DNA from: Torymus aiolomorphi
Lineage: Eukaryota > Arthropoda > Insecta > Hymenoptera > Torymidae
Length of the DNA: 64,000 bases
Assembly (NCBI GenBank): GCA_036365515.1
Contig: CM070877.1
Coordinates: 112,670,011 to 112,734,010 of the forward strand
Direction of reading: 5' to 3'
Position numbers and translations under genes: made by a program. The first letter of the stretch is position 1. Every line of letters begins with the position of its first letter. Under the pieces are notes generated by a model. It saw only the letters and a list, made by a program, of their open reading frames with translations. It was not told the DNA's origin and did no database searches. This document shows, piece after piece, positions 24,601 through 39,500 of the stretch.

Positions 24601-27600
24601 AAACCATTTTTCTCCGTGTACCGTTTCGCTACAGTGATTATTGCAAGGTTTCACTTGAATTATGGCAGTTTAAAATTTTTCAAAATTAGATAATTCGCAT
24701 TAAATTATATATAAACTTAGTTAAATATTTATATAGATTATTTCATGAATAAATAAATTACATAGAGAGATCTCGTTACAAACTAATGGTTATCTATCTA
24801 TAAAAATAAAATAATGAAAAGAATTACCTGAATATCATTCAAGGCATGTGTAAGCTTCTGAATAGTAAACTGGAGGCCAGCCAGAGTGGTAACAGGTTCA
24901 TCTGTAAATCTCGTTCTAGCGATAACTGCCCTGACCCGCTCCAACGTCTGAGCATAATCCCGCCACATCTCCGCGCCCTGCTCAAGTCGCGCACGCTGTG
25001 ATTTCGCAGTGTTAAGTGTGTTTTTTAACAATTGTGTGTGCTGCTGCTGTTCCGCACCTAACTCTTCCTGCTCCGATGCGCTTAGAGACGGCCAAATCTT
25101 GTCGGCGGCCTGCTGGATTTGCTGGGAAACGAGCTCTCTGATTGAAGCTTCGCTGCTAAAGTAGATCTGCAAGTAAATATGATTTATACTTTTATTTCAA
25201 ATGTACTACATAGTAAAAATTATTCTGCTGACGAAAAATTATCTCTTCTTGTGAAGGGAACATTTTGGTGAATTGGTATCATTACATTACAATACATTTT
25301 ATGCGCTTATTCCAACTACTAATTAAAATTTAGTTCTAATGGAAAAAGTCTACGCTAAGTATTTTTTAAAATGGTTGTCAATCTTGCATTTTATGTTTAA
25401 ATAATATAGTATTTATTTGTGAAAAACAGAAAATATTTAGTATTAACAAATTAAAGACCTGAAAATTATCCTTAGAATATAAGAATTTATTGTTACCTTA
25501 TGTTCTTCTAAATCGCTGAGTATATTATCAAAGTCCAATCCGTCTTTATCACTCTCAAGTCTGATTTCCGCTTCTTGTACCCATTTATGTAGTTTTTCCG
25601 TCAAAGCAGCATAATCTGCTCTCATTTGCATATTAGTTATTAGATAGTTCTCTCTTTCTTCCATTTCTCGCGGTAATGATGATAAAAGCGACATCGCTTC
25701 ACTGAACATTTCCTTCAGAGATCCAGGCATTCCATCTTCGTGTTTAACAGACTCTTTTAATTCCCTGATTTTATCTAAATATTCTTTAACTGAGTCACAT
25801 AAGACTTTGTGTTTTTTGAGTTCAGTTTCAACACTTTCGGGATGGCGATCTAGCAGCGGGCGGGTCTTAACTTCCTTCTCTTTACCTTCAAGAAAGTCTA
25901 AAATGTCAGCGAGTTCATTGGCCAGCCTTCTATGCTCTGCAGCGGCTAGTTCATGCTGTTCGCGCTGGTGTTCTACGGCTCTCCTTAGAGTCTGCAGTTG
26001 TTGCTTCAATGATTGTAATTGTTCAGTAACATTATTTCTATCAGCAGTTGACCCTTCAGCTGCGATTTGCTGTCCCTTATCAGTAGCACTGGCAAGAGTG
26101 GCTTCACATTCTTGGATCTTCAATATAACATCATCGTACTTTTTGATTTTCTCCTCAGTTGTTTGACCACCTTGTTCAATGTCACGTACGATCTCGGTAT
26201 ACTTGGCTATAAATGTCATGATTTCCGTTACCAATGCAATGAATTGCTGACGCAATAACAGCAATTGACGCAACTTAGCTATTTGCGCCTCAAGAGCACG
26301 AATCAAGTCATCTTGCTGTGCTACAACTCCATGAAGTTCTCCAACATTAACAGATTGAAGATCCGATAGTTTGGTCTTATTATCTTTAAGATTATTTAGA
26401 ATTTTTTCATACGTTGCCAGCATCCCCTCAACATCTTCTATACGCGAACCTATAGGTTTATTCAGATCTTGGAGTTGTTGTTGAATATCAGTCATGAATT
26501 GTACAGCTTCAGCAATGCGAGCTGCAACTTCTTCGGCTTCGTCAATACTCTTCTGAAGGGCGGCTGCTCGTTCATTAATTACACAAGCAACGTGACTATG
26601 AGCTTCTTTCATATTTTTTAATTTTTCACTAAGTTCCAGCTTATCTGCATCACTTATTGTTGGTAGAATAGATTTGCCTTGTTGAACAATCTTTTCAATA
26701 TCATCTGCGTATTCTTTCGCTTCTTTCTTCAAACGATCGTACTATATAAATACAATATCATAGATTATACATGATATTTCAATTGTTAATAATTTACGTA
26801 TTTTACCGAGAAAGGAGTCCACGCATACACATGCACATACACACATACACGCACGTACACACAAATCTTGCTCATGCATGTAGAAATAATAAGGATAAAA
26901 TGAACCCAATAAAAACTTACCTTTGCCAATTGTTCTCGGAGTACGTCAATACTCGAAGTGCGAATTTCAGATGATGTTGCGACTTCAGCTTCATTTATCC
27001 AACGTTGGCATTTATCTATCTCGTTTTCAAAAGCCTTTCTTCCTTGTAAAAGATCAGCAAGTGCTGCTTGTTTTTCGTGGGCTTCCTTCTGTAAATCATG
27101 GTATTCTTCATTGACTTTGTCGAGCAGAGCTTGCAGACGTTTACGATCTTCTTCATTGCACTCTCTTAACATAGTATGGCCTTGTTTTAGGAGATCCTTT
27201 AGGCTACCTTCGCCAAAACGCCTGATTTCTGACGTCAAAATATTGTGTTGAGTGATATCTTCTTCGACTTTTGTAGCTTGTAATGGTAAGTACCCACTGA
27301 GTTTCTTGAGATCATTGCTCGTTGATTTTATCCACAGTCTTGCTTTCTCTAAATCATTCTCCAACCTTCGTCGTGTTTCCACTGCAGCAACCGCTGCTGA
27401 AATTTCCTCTCTAAGTATGGAACATAACTCAGCCTGCTCACCTCGTAAGGCTCGACTATCTTGCTCAAGTTGTTGTTGTTCACTAGCCTCGAGTTCATTT
27501 TGCATATTACTAATGCGTTTCTCTAAAGAGTCAGTCAATGCCTGCTTCGCTTCAGCCTCCTTTAACATACTTTTTAAATCCAACAGTTTCTCATCGGCCT

Positions 27601-30437
27601 GTCGACTTTCGTAACCAAGAGGTTCTGAGCTACGAGCTTGTCGTTTCATATCACTGATCCATTCACGATTTTCTTCTATTTCTTTGCGTGTTGCTTCAAT
27701 ACCTTGAGCTGTTGTATCCAATACTTGAGCTTTCCGCTGAAGTTTTTTACTAATGTCGCCATACCGCCGTTCTACAGATTTTATTTGTTCTTCAATTTGT
27801 TGGGAGTCTAAATTACTGACAGAATCCATAACTTGGTCACCAAGTTTTCTTACTCGATCCAACCTATTCAAAATTTGTTTTTAGAAAAGAAAACATAAGT
27901 AAAAACGTATATTGGAAAATTATTAATTGGAATAAATTTGATAACAATTATAAAAAATGAAAGTGTATTTAGAAGATAAACTTACCTCTCTGGACCTTGT
28001 GTTTCAAAATCTGTTGCAATCTCTTTTAATGACGAAATTTTTTGCCCAATTCTTAGACCACTTCCTTTTTCAATAACATCTATTTTCTTTGATAGAGCTT
28101 CAAACCATGATTGAATATCCTGGACTTCGCTTCGATACCTCTGAATTAAGTCTTGAGCAGCTTGTTTTCCAGCAATTGCATCAATCAGCTCAGCTTCTAA
28201 TTTATCCAATCCTTCTTCTATATCTGCATCTTGTCCATCGGGACGGATAAGTAGTTCAGCTTCGGCACGATTTCGACGTTCACCAACATTAGTTAGTAAA
28301 TCATTCATTGCTTGAAGCTCAGACTGAGCAGCTTCAGCACGCAATTTCGCAGGACGAGATTTCCACTCAGCACATAAAGCACGTTGTTGATTTATCCAGG
28401 AGACAAGAGCGTTCTTTTGGCGAGCTTGCTCTTCCAATTCACTGACCGCTTTTGTTACGTTAGATAAGTGTGATTGCATCTACAAATTATCAAATATTTT
28501 ATCTTTTGTTTGTGTTACATAATAATTATTCGTTTTGAATTGTGACTTTTCCAAACATAAAATAGCAATAAGTGGCATCACATTTTTATTATATGAAAAA
28601 AGCTAATTACTTGAAAACAAGCATAATTAAAGGAGTTATAATGAAAGATATAAAATAAAATATTATGCTACAAATAAAGTAAAAAACGTGTATAAAATTC
28701 TGGACTAAAATTTTTTTTTAGTAATGTATTTAAGCTTATAACATATCTCTATTTTAGTAATAATATGCTGTTTTTAGCATAAACAAAGCAAAAGCAAAGT
28801 ATGCAAACCTGTGTACATAAATTGTTCAGTTTGTCTAAGCAATCACTCTCTTCAATACTGGCAAGAAGCGCTTTAATTCTTCGTGCAGAGGTACCTGTTT
28901 CGCTCTACGCATTTTGATTAATCCATGCACAAACAAAAATAATTTTGAATGCAATCATAAAATTATAACATGCCGAAACAACATTAATAAATGAAAAGTT
29001 ATAAACATTGAAATTAAAAAAAAAAATTATTTAAATAAGAAATAATAGCTAAACGAATTGCAAATGGACATACCTGGTCAATTAAGTCTTCTAAGCGTGA
29101 ACGAACATCTAATTCTTTAGTTGGTATTTGAACTGTTGGAGCATCTAATGGACTACCAGGTCTTGAAACGCAAGCTGCTGCAGCTTCACAAGCTTCCACA
29201 GCTACCATAAGCCGAGCTTTTTCTGCTTGCAATTTGTTATACAGTGATCTAGCTGATACTAGATTAGCTTCTGCTAATTCCAAGGTATCCATTGGTGCTT
29301 CTTGTTCTTTTGTTACTTCTGGTTCGTAAGCTTCTAAGTTCTTCATAATACTTTCAAGTGTATTTTCATATTCTTGAAATTTCGCTAATGATTCATTCAA
29401 TCGAGTTTCGATTTGTAGAGCAGTATTTAACAAAGAATTATAACTGTCCCGCACGTTTTGCAGTTGCGTAAGTATTGTAGATTTTACAGTTACATTTGAT
29501 GCTTCATACCTATTAATTTGACTCTGGCCTTTAGCTTTCAAGTCGTCTAAAATGGATTCATAATCTTGAATCTGCTTAAGGAGTTCCTGATGAGTTTTAA
29601 TTTGTTCGAGAGTTTGGTCTTTACTAACAATATACAATGAATTATGTGCCATCAATTGGAATGAAACTTGTAAAAGCCATTTCTCCGTTTCTTGTAAAGC
29701 TGCATGATAACCATTATATTCTGCTATTTCTTCTTCAACCAGATCTTTATGATTATCAACTTGATCTCCTAACGATTTCCAACGAGAGCTCAAAGTTTTT
29801 ACTTGATTTAGAGTTGTATTACTTTTTGCCCAATTCGATAATTCCGTAGCTTCGCTCATCAGGTGATCTAAATCAGTTTTTCTACCGTGCATTTCATCTT
29901 TTATGTGTTTGTACTTCTCAAGTAGAGTTTTCATTTCACCTAATTCTCCTTTAGTATCTGGTAAAGTTTTAACGCATGCTTCGGTCTTGTTAAGCCATTT
30001 TTCAAAACGGTCTCGTGTTTCATGGAAATCTTCCCATCTGCTGAGAATTGATTTTACCTGGGCGTGAATTGTATTTAAGTCCATACTTAGCTGCTCCCAA
30101 CTTGAACGAAGTTCGGACATATCATTTCTCAGAACATTTTGTTGTTCTGGGAGAGCGGTATTGATTGCCTTGGCGAAAGCAGCTTGCAAAGTTGATAATA
30201 AATGTTGGCCTTCTGTCATCCTTGTAGCAACAAGCTAAACATGATATGATATTGTAATAATATTATACATAATAATCATAAATTATCTTCTTTATCATTT
30301 TACTGAATTTTCATTCATTAATAAATAATACAGTGATGGAAAAAAATTTCTGACACTTTTGAGCGCTAATTCGCAATTTTTGAAAATAATTTATGTTGTG
30401 TGTGCGTATGCGTATGCGCGCGTGCGTGCGTGCGTGC

Positions 30438-30536
<99 letters not shown>

Positions 30537-33500
30537 ATTTATCCAAACAAAGCTTAACCTTATTTTTTGGAATGAATTTATTTTTTTTTTATTTTTTTTA
30601 ATTATTGTTTTTCTTTTATTTTATGCAGACATTTGGATTTAAAAGATCTAATAATTGCATTTTTTATTGTAGAGTCAATATTTTTTAATTCTGTAAAATA
30701 TTTAAATTAAAATATCCACATAAGACACTTTAAATTTTTCTTGTTCGTGTATTTCTTTACTAGGAGAAAATTATTGTAGTAAAAATGAATTTTTTATTTG
30801 TATTATTATAAAACTGGATAAGTATGGCGACAATTTAATATAAAGAATAACTAAATTATTTTAAATTTATTTCAATTTTTCCTTGGTATATTTTTATAGT
30901 TGTTCTCATCTTTTTAAGCAATATTTTACAATAAATAAAACCATCTTTTGATCAGTTTTATATTGTAAGTATCGATTGTGTATATGTAAACTTAATATTA
31001 AAATTATTCAATAAAGTTAATACCTTAGTAGTTTCAAGTTTATCCTTAGCCCATGCAACATCTCCAACGCCAATGCAATCTTGAACAGAACCATGTGCTG
31101 TGTGTAACCAATCTTCAAGTTCTTTCTTTGCTTTCAAGAATTCAGTATGATCAGATAAGTTTTTCTCAACTTTGGAGACTAATCCTTGCGCATCAGTCAA
31201 TAATCCAGTGTATGAAGATTGAAGCTGAACAGTTTTTTCTCTTGCCCAATTACAAGCACTCATTTCCATCAAAATTTCACACTTGTCATTTAAATCTTCA
31301 AGAATAGGTTTTTGATACACCGCTTCATCTACTAAATTCTTACATCTGGCTAAATCTTCTGGGGTTTTATTTTCTTTGCCTTGCTCTTCATTTACTTTTA
31401 CTTGGAATTGGCCAATCCATTTTTGCATATTCTCGAGTACTGTTGTAAATTGTGACCAAGTTAAGATGCAATTCGAGAGCGTTTTCTCTGCTTCTTGACA
31501 TTGGACTTGTAAGTGGTTCCAATCTTCTTGCAATTGTTCAACATCGTGATTAATTGTATCCTGACCTTCCGGCCCAGTGGTATCAACAACGATTGTACTA
31601 GTTTCTATTACTTTAGAAATAAGATTTTGTCCTTTTGGAAGTGTATTTATCAATAGTCTCATTTTGTTTTCTCTTTCAGCAACTTTTTCTTTTTCTCCGT
31701 GTGTAATACTGTATTGTTGTACATCAACTTTAACTCCACGTACCCAGTCAGATGCTTCATTAAATGCGTGCTGATAAGTTTCATGATACTTTACTTGTTC
31801 CTCGAGATTCTAATGTAAAAAAAGATATTAATATGATTATACGTATATATGATTATTGAAATAAAATATATGAATTATTATATAATTAATGTAAATAGTC
31901 ATTGTCTTTTTGCGTACTGTTTGCAAATGTAAAAAGCAAATAGAATAGTACATTATGCAAATAGTGCGTAAAGCAGTCTTTTAAGTAGGTGCGAAAAAAT
32001 AGCTGATTTACACAGAAATTGCATATTAGTAGTTTTTTTTACTCTGAATGCTTATTTTGTTATATTAAATAATTTAAATATTTACTTATGTATTAAATTT
32101 ACACTAGAATCTAAAGTAACATTTAACGTTTAGCCTTTTGGAATTAAATTGTTAATTTAATAATAAAACTAAACAATATTTCTAGTCAAAAAAGCCGAAC
32201 GATTTAGAATATAAGACTTGAATATTATGATCAAAGAATTATGAAAGCCACAAGTACCCGGAGACAACGACTCGCGAAACCAAAACATTGCGCGTACGTG
32301 TGTGTGAAGCCGATTTGAATATCGTACAAGTCAAGGCGCGCGCAGATCCGTGAGCATATTTGATTGTAGGGGCAAATCAACGAGAGAGGGGAGCGGAAGG
32401 TAGAGGTCGTCGCGGAACAATGCGTACGTTGGCGTGTGCGTATGTGTGTACCCCCTTTCAACCGGTAATAAAGGTGTGTTGTATGTATGTATTACAGCGG
32501 CGCTAGCAGTTAAGTATGCTGGAGTGGGAAATGATTTGGTCGGGCGATGGACTGTCGAATTTGATATCGTCAATCCTCGCTACGGATCGATACAGGGAAC
32601 AAGTCCTGCTCTATTTCAATAGTATCTTCGTGTGACTTTATTTCACGAGGTACGAGAGCTATTAGGAGACCTTGACTTGTCGTCCTGGACTTTTTATTGT
32701 TCGTGTCAAGCTATTGTTATAGTAAATAAACGCTATGTACATGTAGAGTAGAATTAAGTATTCTTTAATAAAGAAATTATCAGATTGATTTTAATTTACT
32801 TAAATAATTAAACAAATTATTGACCACAAAAGACCCCAGCTCCCTAAGTCTTTCCTTGATTCTGGGACCAAATACCGTTTAATAAAGTCGACTTAATTGA
32901 GAGATTAAGTACGTTACAGTATCGGTTAAGATATATCAAAACAGCTCTACATGTTTCGTTTTATTATATAATTTACGATAAGAATATTTAAATTATCGAA
33001 TATTCATTTATATAGTCAAAAATATAGATCAAACATGCTCATCATCTAACAAACCCATATCACCCCATTGGTGGGTTCAACAGTGAGGCGGTATGATGGG
33101 CACTCTCATATTTTGTTTATTTCTAAAGAAATATGCACCATTATTCACTTGAACTTTACTTTTATAAAGTTTAAGGACATTTTACTAAAAAAAATTTTAT
33201 ATTTTTACTTTTATACATGTTTTATTGAATGTGAATGCAAGATAACCTCTTTAAAAGTAAAATTAGTTATGTATTTTTATATATTTTCTAATCATTTTAG
33301 ACTTACTTACTACTAATGATTACAAAAACTAACTAATTACCATAAACTTTTTGAACACTATATTATGAAGGTTAGAACGCCATAAAAGAGCATATAGGAT
33401 TGAGAGTGCCCATTTCGCCTTACCTCACAGTATTCATACCGCCCCAATGCATGAAATTAAAAGTTTAAGACTCAATGAAATCATTGATCAAATTATAAAA

Positions 33501-36500
33501 GCGATATTTAATATGCAAAATAGAAAATTATTGCCATAAGAAATTCTAAAACTTGACTTTTTTACTTGAAAATTCAATTCTTTTTCATAATTATTTAATA
33601 AAGTATATTGCATTCGTTTTTTTATAATTATTTTTCTACAGTTATTATATAACAAATTAAAAAATCAAGTCTTAATTATGTTTTTTCTAATAATTCTGTC
33701 AAAAACCCATACCACCCCAGGATCCATATCACCCCACGTTCCCCTACATTACAAATGCGCAAAGTAGGCAAGTTACACACGGATGCTTTTTGTTTCAAGC
33801 ACGAGTACGCGTATAGTACACTATTGTTTTTTATTATGTGCGTAATTTTCTACTTTTATGGCTGTTTATATAGTGTGCGTAGTTTTCAGCAAGGTCACTT
33901 CGCACACTGGACCGCAAAACGCGCAAATTGGTCACTTCGCATACTCCGTTAAAAAAAGTACTATTCTTTGACACTACGTGCGCGCAAAGTTCGATTTCGC
34001 ACACGCTTGAATAAAAAGACGTGCGCTGAATTAAGCTTTGTAAACGTTCTGTTAAAAAATGCTGTTTCATACACGAGCGAAAAGGTGATCGGAACCTGGT
34101 GTAACACTTTCGCCCTCGCCTCGCTCGGGCGCAAACGTCCACACGAGGTTCAAGTCACTTTCTCACACTAATATCGAAATGTACTATTTTGAAACAGAGT
34201 ACAAGAAGATCGACCTTTCGCACCTGTTCTTTACGTGTAAAGGACTACTTTTTTGCACTAGTGTGAAAAAATAATACTTTCTGCACGGACAACGCCGGAC
34301 TCCTTCTCAAACTTCTTGCACGCCATTTCAAAAAAGAATTTTGTTTTAGTATCCCATAAAATACATCAAAATATGTAGAAAAAGATATGATTATAAAAAT
34401 GCATATTTGAACATACCTGAATTTTTTGAGAAACAAGTTTTTGCAGTTCCTCATACTTAGCAACAGTAGCATCATAGGGTCCCTTTGTGATATTTGAATC
34501 ATCAACTATCCTAAGTTTGAATTTTTCAACATTTTCACTGTGCCCTTGAATTTCTCTTTGGAGGGTCTTATATTTTTCTAGAAGAGCACGTTTTTCACTT
34601 AAATCATTACGATAAACTTCGTCGAAATGGACATTACTCTCAACTTCTTCAAGCCAATCTGCAATAAGTCTGTGCATCTTATTAAGTTCTTCCAGAACAG
34701 TCGCTCTTGCTGCTAACTTTTGTCTAGCATCTTCGACATCAATTAATAATTTATCAAAATCAGCCTTTAAATTTTCGGTATTTTCCTGTATTTTAGCAGC
34801 ACCATTTTGTTCTGTATTCATTATAACTTTCTCTTTTAGTTCAAGAGCATAACGTAACTTATTTTGGCCTTGTTCTAAACTTTGACGTATCATTTTGCAA
34901 GTGTTCAGTTTATTTTTAACTTCAGCTAGAGTATGCGGTACATCTTTACATTCACTCAGTTTGTCACGAGTTCGGTCAATCCAATCTTGGCATTCTTGGT
35001 AAAGCGTATTATGCTGTTGGTGTTCCTATAGAAAAGTAAATTTATTCAATTAATCGTAATAATAGAAATGAACCTAACAGAATTAGTAAGAAGTATATCA
35101 TGATTTCAACTTTATTTTCAAGAATAATGTTTAGATCTTTTGTAGGTAAATGATTATATTTTACTAACTTGATAATGTAATTCAAGTCTTCTCATAATTT
35201 CTTTAGCAAGTGAAAGAAGTGCATTATATTTAGTTGTCAATTGCGTGACTGCATTTGAAATGCGGGTATCAGCGCAGGTCTCTAACAGCATCTGAGCTTT
35301 CATATTTAATCGATCGAGTTCTTTTTGCCAATCGAATAAAGTTTGAAGATGACCTTGGAATTGTTCCAAAACATTTTTCTTTTCTTCCAAACTGTCTTGT
35401 AACTTATTATAACTTTGTACTAATTGTTCAGTTTGCGTTAGCCATTCAGCAGCTTCAGAGAACTGATCTTCATATTCTGTCCATTTAACTATTCCTACTT
35501 CAAGCAGAGTCTTCGTATTATTCAATGAATCCCTGTTTGAACAAAAAATGATTAAATATTTGTAATGATAGTCTAAGTTATTTAATTATAGTAATGATAA
35601 TAATGTTTTGCTAACACAATCTATTATCAATTATTTCAATTAAAGTAATACATACACGTAATTGTCATATTCTTCTTGGAGAAGAGCAACCTCTTCTTCG
35701 ATAATTTCTTTATCTTCATCATCTGCTATTTGACAAGCAAGATTTCCTTGCTCGAGTGCTTTCTGCAACTTCTTTTGTCCTTCTGATAATTCGCTTTGAA
35801 GGACTTTTAATTGTGTTATTTTGCTTGCCAAAGATTCTTTATCTCCTGTAGGTTCAGAACATTTTCCCAGTCTTTCTTTAGCAACCCTAATCCACTGAAC
35901 AAATTCATTTCCACTATGTATAAATGCTTCGTGCTGTTCAACACTTTCTTTTTGTTTAGCGTAAAGTTCTTGCGCTTGTTTGCTTAAAGTTTCGTATTTA
36001 ATAGAAATTTCAGTGGCTGGAGTGGCTTGCTGAAGGTCTTCAGCTTTAGTAGTTACAGATTGAATCATAGGTTCAAATGCTACGATATCTTGAACAATAC
36101 TATTTGTTTGGCGAAGGTTAGCTTTGCGTTCGCCAATTGCTAAAGAATTGAGGCCTGCTAGACCCTTACGTGCTTTGGAAACTTTCTGTTCACAGACTTG
36201 TTGAAGTTTTGCTTCTCTGTCGTTTATCCATTGCTGTAGTTGAGAATAGGATGAACTATAATCTGCCCACTGAAGTAAGCTAGTCTCTAAATGCACTTTA
36301 GTCGTTGATATTTTTTTGACTAACCGTTCCCAATCATTTTGAATTTCTTTCAATTGAACTGCAATTTCTTCACGTCCATCAGATCTGAAAGCGCAATTAA
36401 TTTGTATTAGATATATTAATTGTTATCAGATTTAATAGTAATTGCGTTTTTGCATGTCGTACTTACCTCGTATTGCGCATAACTTTTTCACCGCAATTGA

Positions 36501-39500
36501 CGGTAAGATGTACGAGATTTTGACCCTCTTCACGTTTTCTTAAAAGTTCCTGAATCTTATCCAATCTCTGCTGAAGTTCTTCGCGACTACTACTTGAAGC
36601 TGCTTCTGTTCCTTGCCTTATAATCTGTTTAGCATTCTCTATCCAATTGCGTGTTTTAGTTAAGTTGGTTTCATATTCTTGATGCTGAGCGAAATTTGTT
36701 TCCACTTTTTGTAGTACATCTTTTGCTAAATTCACTTGCACTTGATAGCGAGAATTCAAATGTCGTAATTGATTATTAACATAGGTATCTAGCGGGGTTG
36801 AAAGTAAAGCAGAAGCTGACTTGTTAAATTTATCAATTTGGTCTTGTCCTTTATTTAGATTATCTAGTATTTCTTTAACTTCTTTAACTTGTTTTTCTTT
36901 TTCTTTTACGTTTGGTAGGAGAGAATTTTTTTGTGCTTTTATAAGAATATCGAATTGCTGTAACCAGTCACTTATTCTTTCATATTCGTCTTTGTAATCA
37001 CGCCACTGACTTACAGTTGTCTCTAATTGGTCCTTTTGTTGTTTAATATCGCGGAATAAACTTTCAAAACTTTCTGTGAGAGCACGCATCTCATTGCGAA
37101 TCACTCCTTGACCTTGGGGACTACTACTGGCACAAACGACTTCGCCAGTGTGTTGTAGATGTTCTACCATTAGTTCACCCTGCGCCTTTTTATTGAGAAG
37201 ACTTTCAAGAGGTGCAACAGCATTTTCAATAGCAAGTTTGTCACTTAAAGAACGTTGTTTTACCGCCGGCATTTTTTCACGTGCTCTACTCAACCAATTT
37301 ATCAAGTCGTCATGTGCTTCTTTATAAAGTCGATGATCTTTGAATTGATCTTCTCGTTCCGCAAGCAGTGACTTTATTTTTTCGAATAAATTGTCAAATC
37401 TAAAATATGAGGTAAAGAGTAATTAACATACATCGTATAAATATTGGAAATTGTTTTTGGTTGCTAAAAGAAAATATTGAATTCAATTTTTTCTTTTATA
37501 CTTACTTATTTAAAATTTCTTGAGCTTGTGAAGCAGCAATGCCTTGTTGTCCACTCGCTATCATTTCTCCAACTTTGGCCTTCAACCCTTCTACTTCAAT
37601 ATTTTCACAACGTACTTTTTCTTCTAGAGTTTTAATTCTCTCTAATTGTGAACGTTTTTCACCGATTGTTGTCTGGAATTGCGAAATTTCATCGAAAGAA
37701 TCTTGCATGTACTCGACGGTTTTATTAATTTCTTGAATTTGTTCAAGTAATCCAGCCCATCTATTAATCGAGTCATCTAAATTTGTTTTAGCTTCAAGCA
37801 TTTTTGAGGCAAGAGAACTCCATTGTTCTTGTAGTTTTGCTACAGCATCATTTATTGCCTGGTGACCTGCAGGGGCAGTATTTGCCAGGACTCCTTGAGC
37901 TAATTCAACAACACCTTGAATCTATTACAGAAAAGTTTTAGATATAAGTCTAAACAGAGATTAATATTAATTTATTTGTGATTTTTTTTATTACCTTTCC
38001 AAATCCATTCTCTTTGTATAATAATAAATCTTGAATTATCTCCATTTTTTTCTCGAGATCTGATTTAGAAGAAGCACTAAGATTTGAGCAATAAGCTAAC
38101 TTATTTCGGATTTCTTCAAGCCACCGTGTACATTCTGATAGTTGATTATCGAATTCCTGATGGCTTGTAACATACTGCTGCCAGCGATTATTCAAATCTT
38201 TCACTTTTGTTGATATTTGTTGATATTTAACACCCAATTCAGAAATTTGGGAACTGCGTGATGATTGTTTGTGTAACTGATGGGCACGTTCCGTCACAGC
38301 ATCGATCTCTAATTCCTTAGCTCGAACTTCACCCTGTAGATTACGAAGTTTCTCCAGCTGTTCCTTTTTTTCCTCTAATGTTGACTTAAGATCTACGGCA
38401 TGCAGTTTAGTATCTGTATCCCGAATCCATGTGAGACAGCGCTCTTTTGAAGATTCATATTCATTCCATTGTTGTAATCTCGTTTCAAAGGCCTCTATTG
38501 TTGTTTTGATTGTAGACACTAATCCTTCCCATTCCTGTTGGGAAGAGTCCATTTGCGATCGAATATTAATTTGGCCAGACTCTAATGTACCTGGAATAAC
38601 TTTTTCTCCTAGATTACGTATTTGATGGATTCTCGGCTCATCTTCTGGTAAGCTCTGCAAAAGATTCTGAAGACGATCGAGATTAGTATGTAATGAAACT
38701 CGTTCAAGTTCAGCATCACCCCATATGTTGACAGCATTTAAAGTAGCATCAAGCCATTCATGTGTATCCAGAACCGCTTTACTATACTGCTGATGATCGC
38801 TTACTATCCCTTCATATCTGTGAAAACATATAGAACCAATGTTACTCAATAATATATTGGATAATGATTAAATTTGATATTTAAATTGAATTTCTCTAAA
38901 CTTTTTTTTAATTCTCATTAGATGCAGAAATTGTCAAATAAAGAAGAGAATAATTAGCAAAGTAAAGAAATATTTTACATTAAACAAAAAAAAAAGAAAA
39001 AATTTTACCTTTCCACGAATCCGGCAGCGCGTTTAAGTATTATTGAAAATCTGTTATTTAAGTCATTTAGAATTTTTTCAATTTTCTTTGTACATTCCGG
39101 TAGAGAATCCGCTTTGTCTCGTAAATCGAATAAATCTTGCTGATGTGTCTGAATATCATGTAAGAAAGCCCGATAAATTTGTAACTGAGCTCGTTTTTCA
39201 TCCAACGTAGTTTTAAGTTCAATTTCTTGCTTAAGTTGAGACTCGACATTTTTCAACCAAGTTTCAAAGGTTTCGCTGCATTTGTCAAAGCCTGACCAAC
39301 TTGATATTTTTGCTTGTATTTCCCGTTCTGTGCATGCCACACCATCATACAATGTTTCCAGGGCTTCTTGCAGATCTAACAACTGTTGACGAATGATTTC
39401 TCGTCCCTCGCTACCCGTGGTTGTATAAAGTTTTTCTCCAGCTTCAACTGTGCTGTTGATCAAATGTATCACCGAAGATTGTCTTGCGAGTAAATCACGT

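Larger units (their letters stand above)
31810..34416 (-). other. Intron (2.6 kb) with repeats and a CpG-rich patch
   Basis: It holds a half-palindrome fragment (about 31949-32020), a relatively CpG-rich insertion-like patch (32230-32640), a repeat with CACCCCA motifs (33046-33746) and a palindrome cluster with GCGCAAA/TTTCGCAC arms (33760-34300). Confidence 0.65.

Noticed and set aside
26786..26920. Open frame continuing past the 26921 donor
   Set aside because: It is intron read-through (VSFYW...) beyond a consensus GTAAGT donor and includes a CA-rich low-complexity tail.
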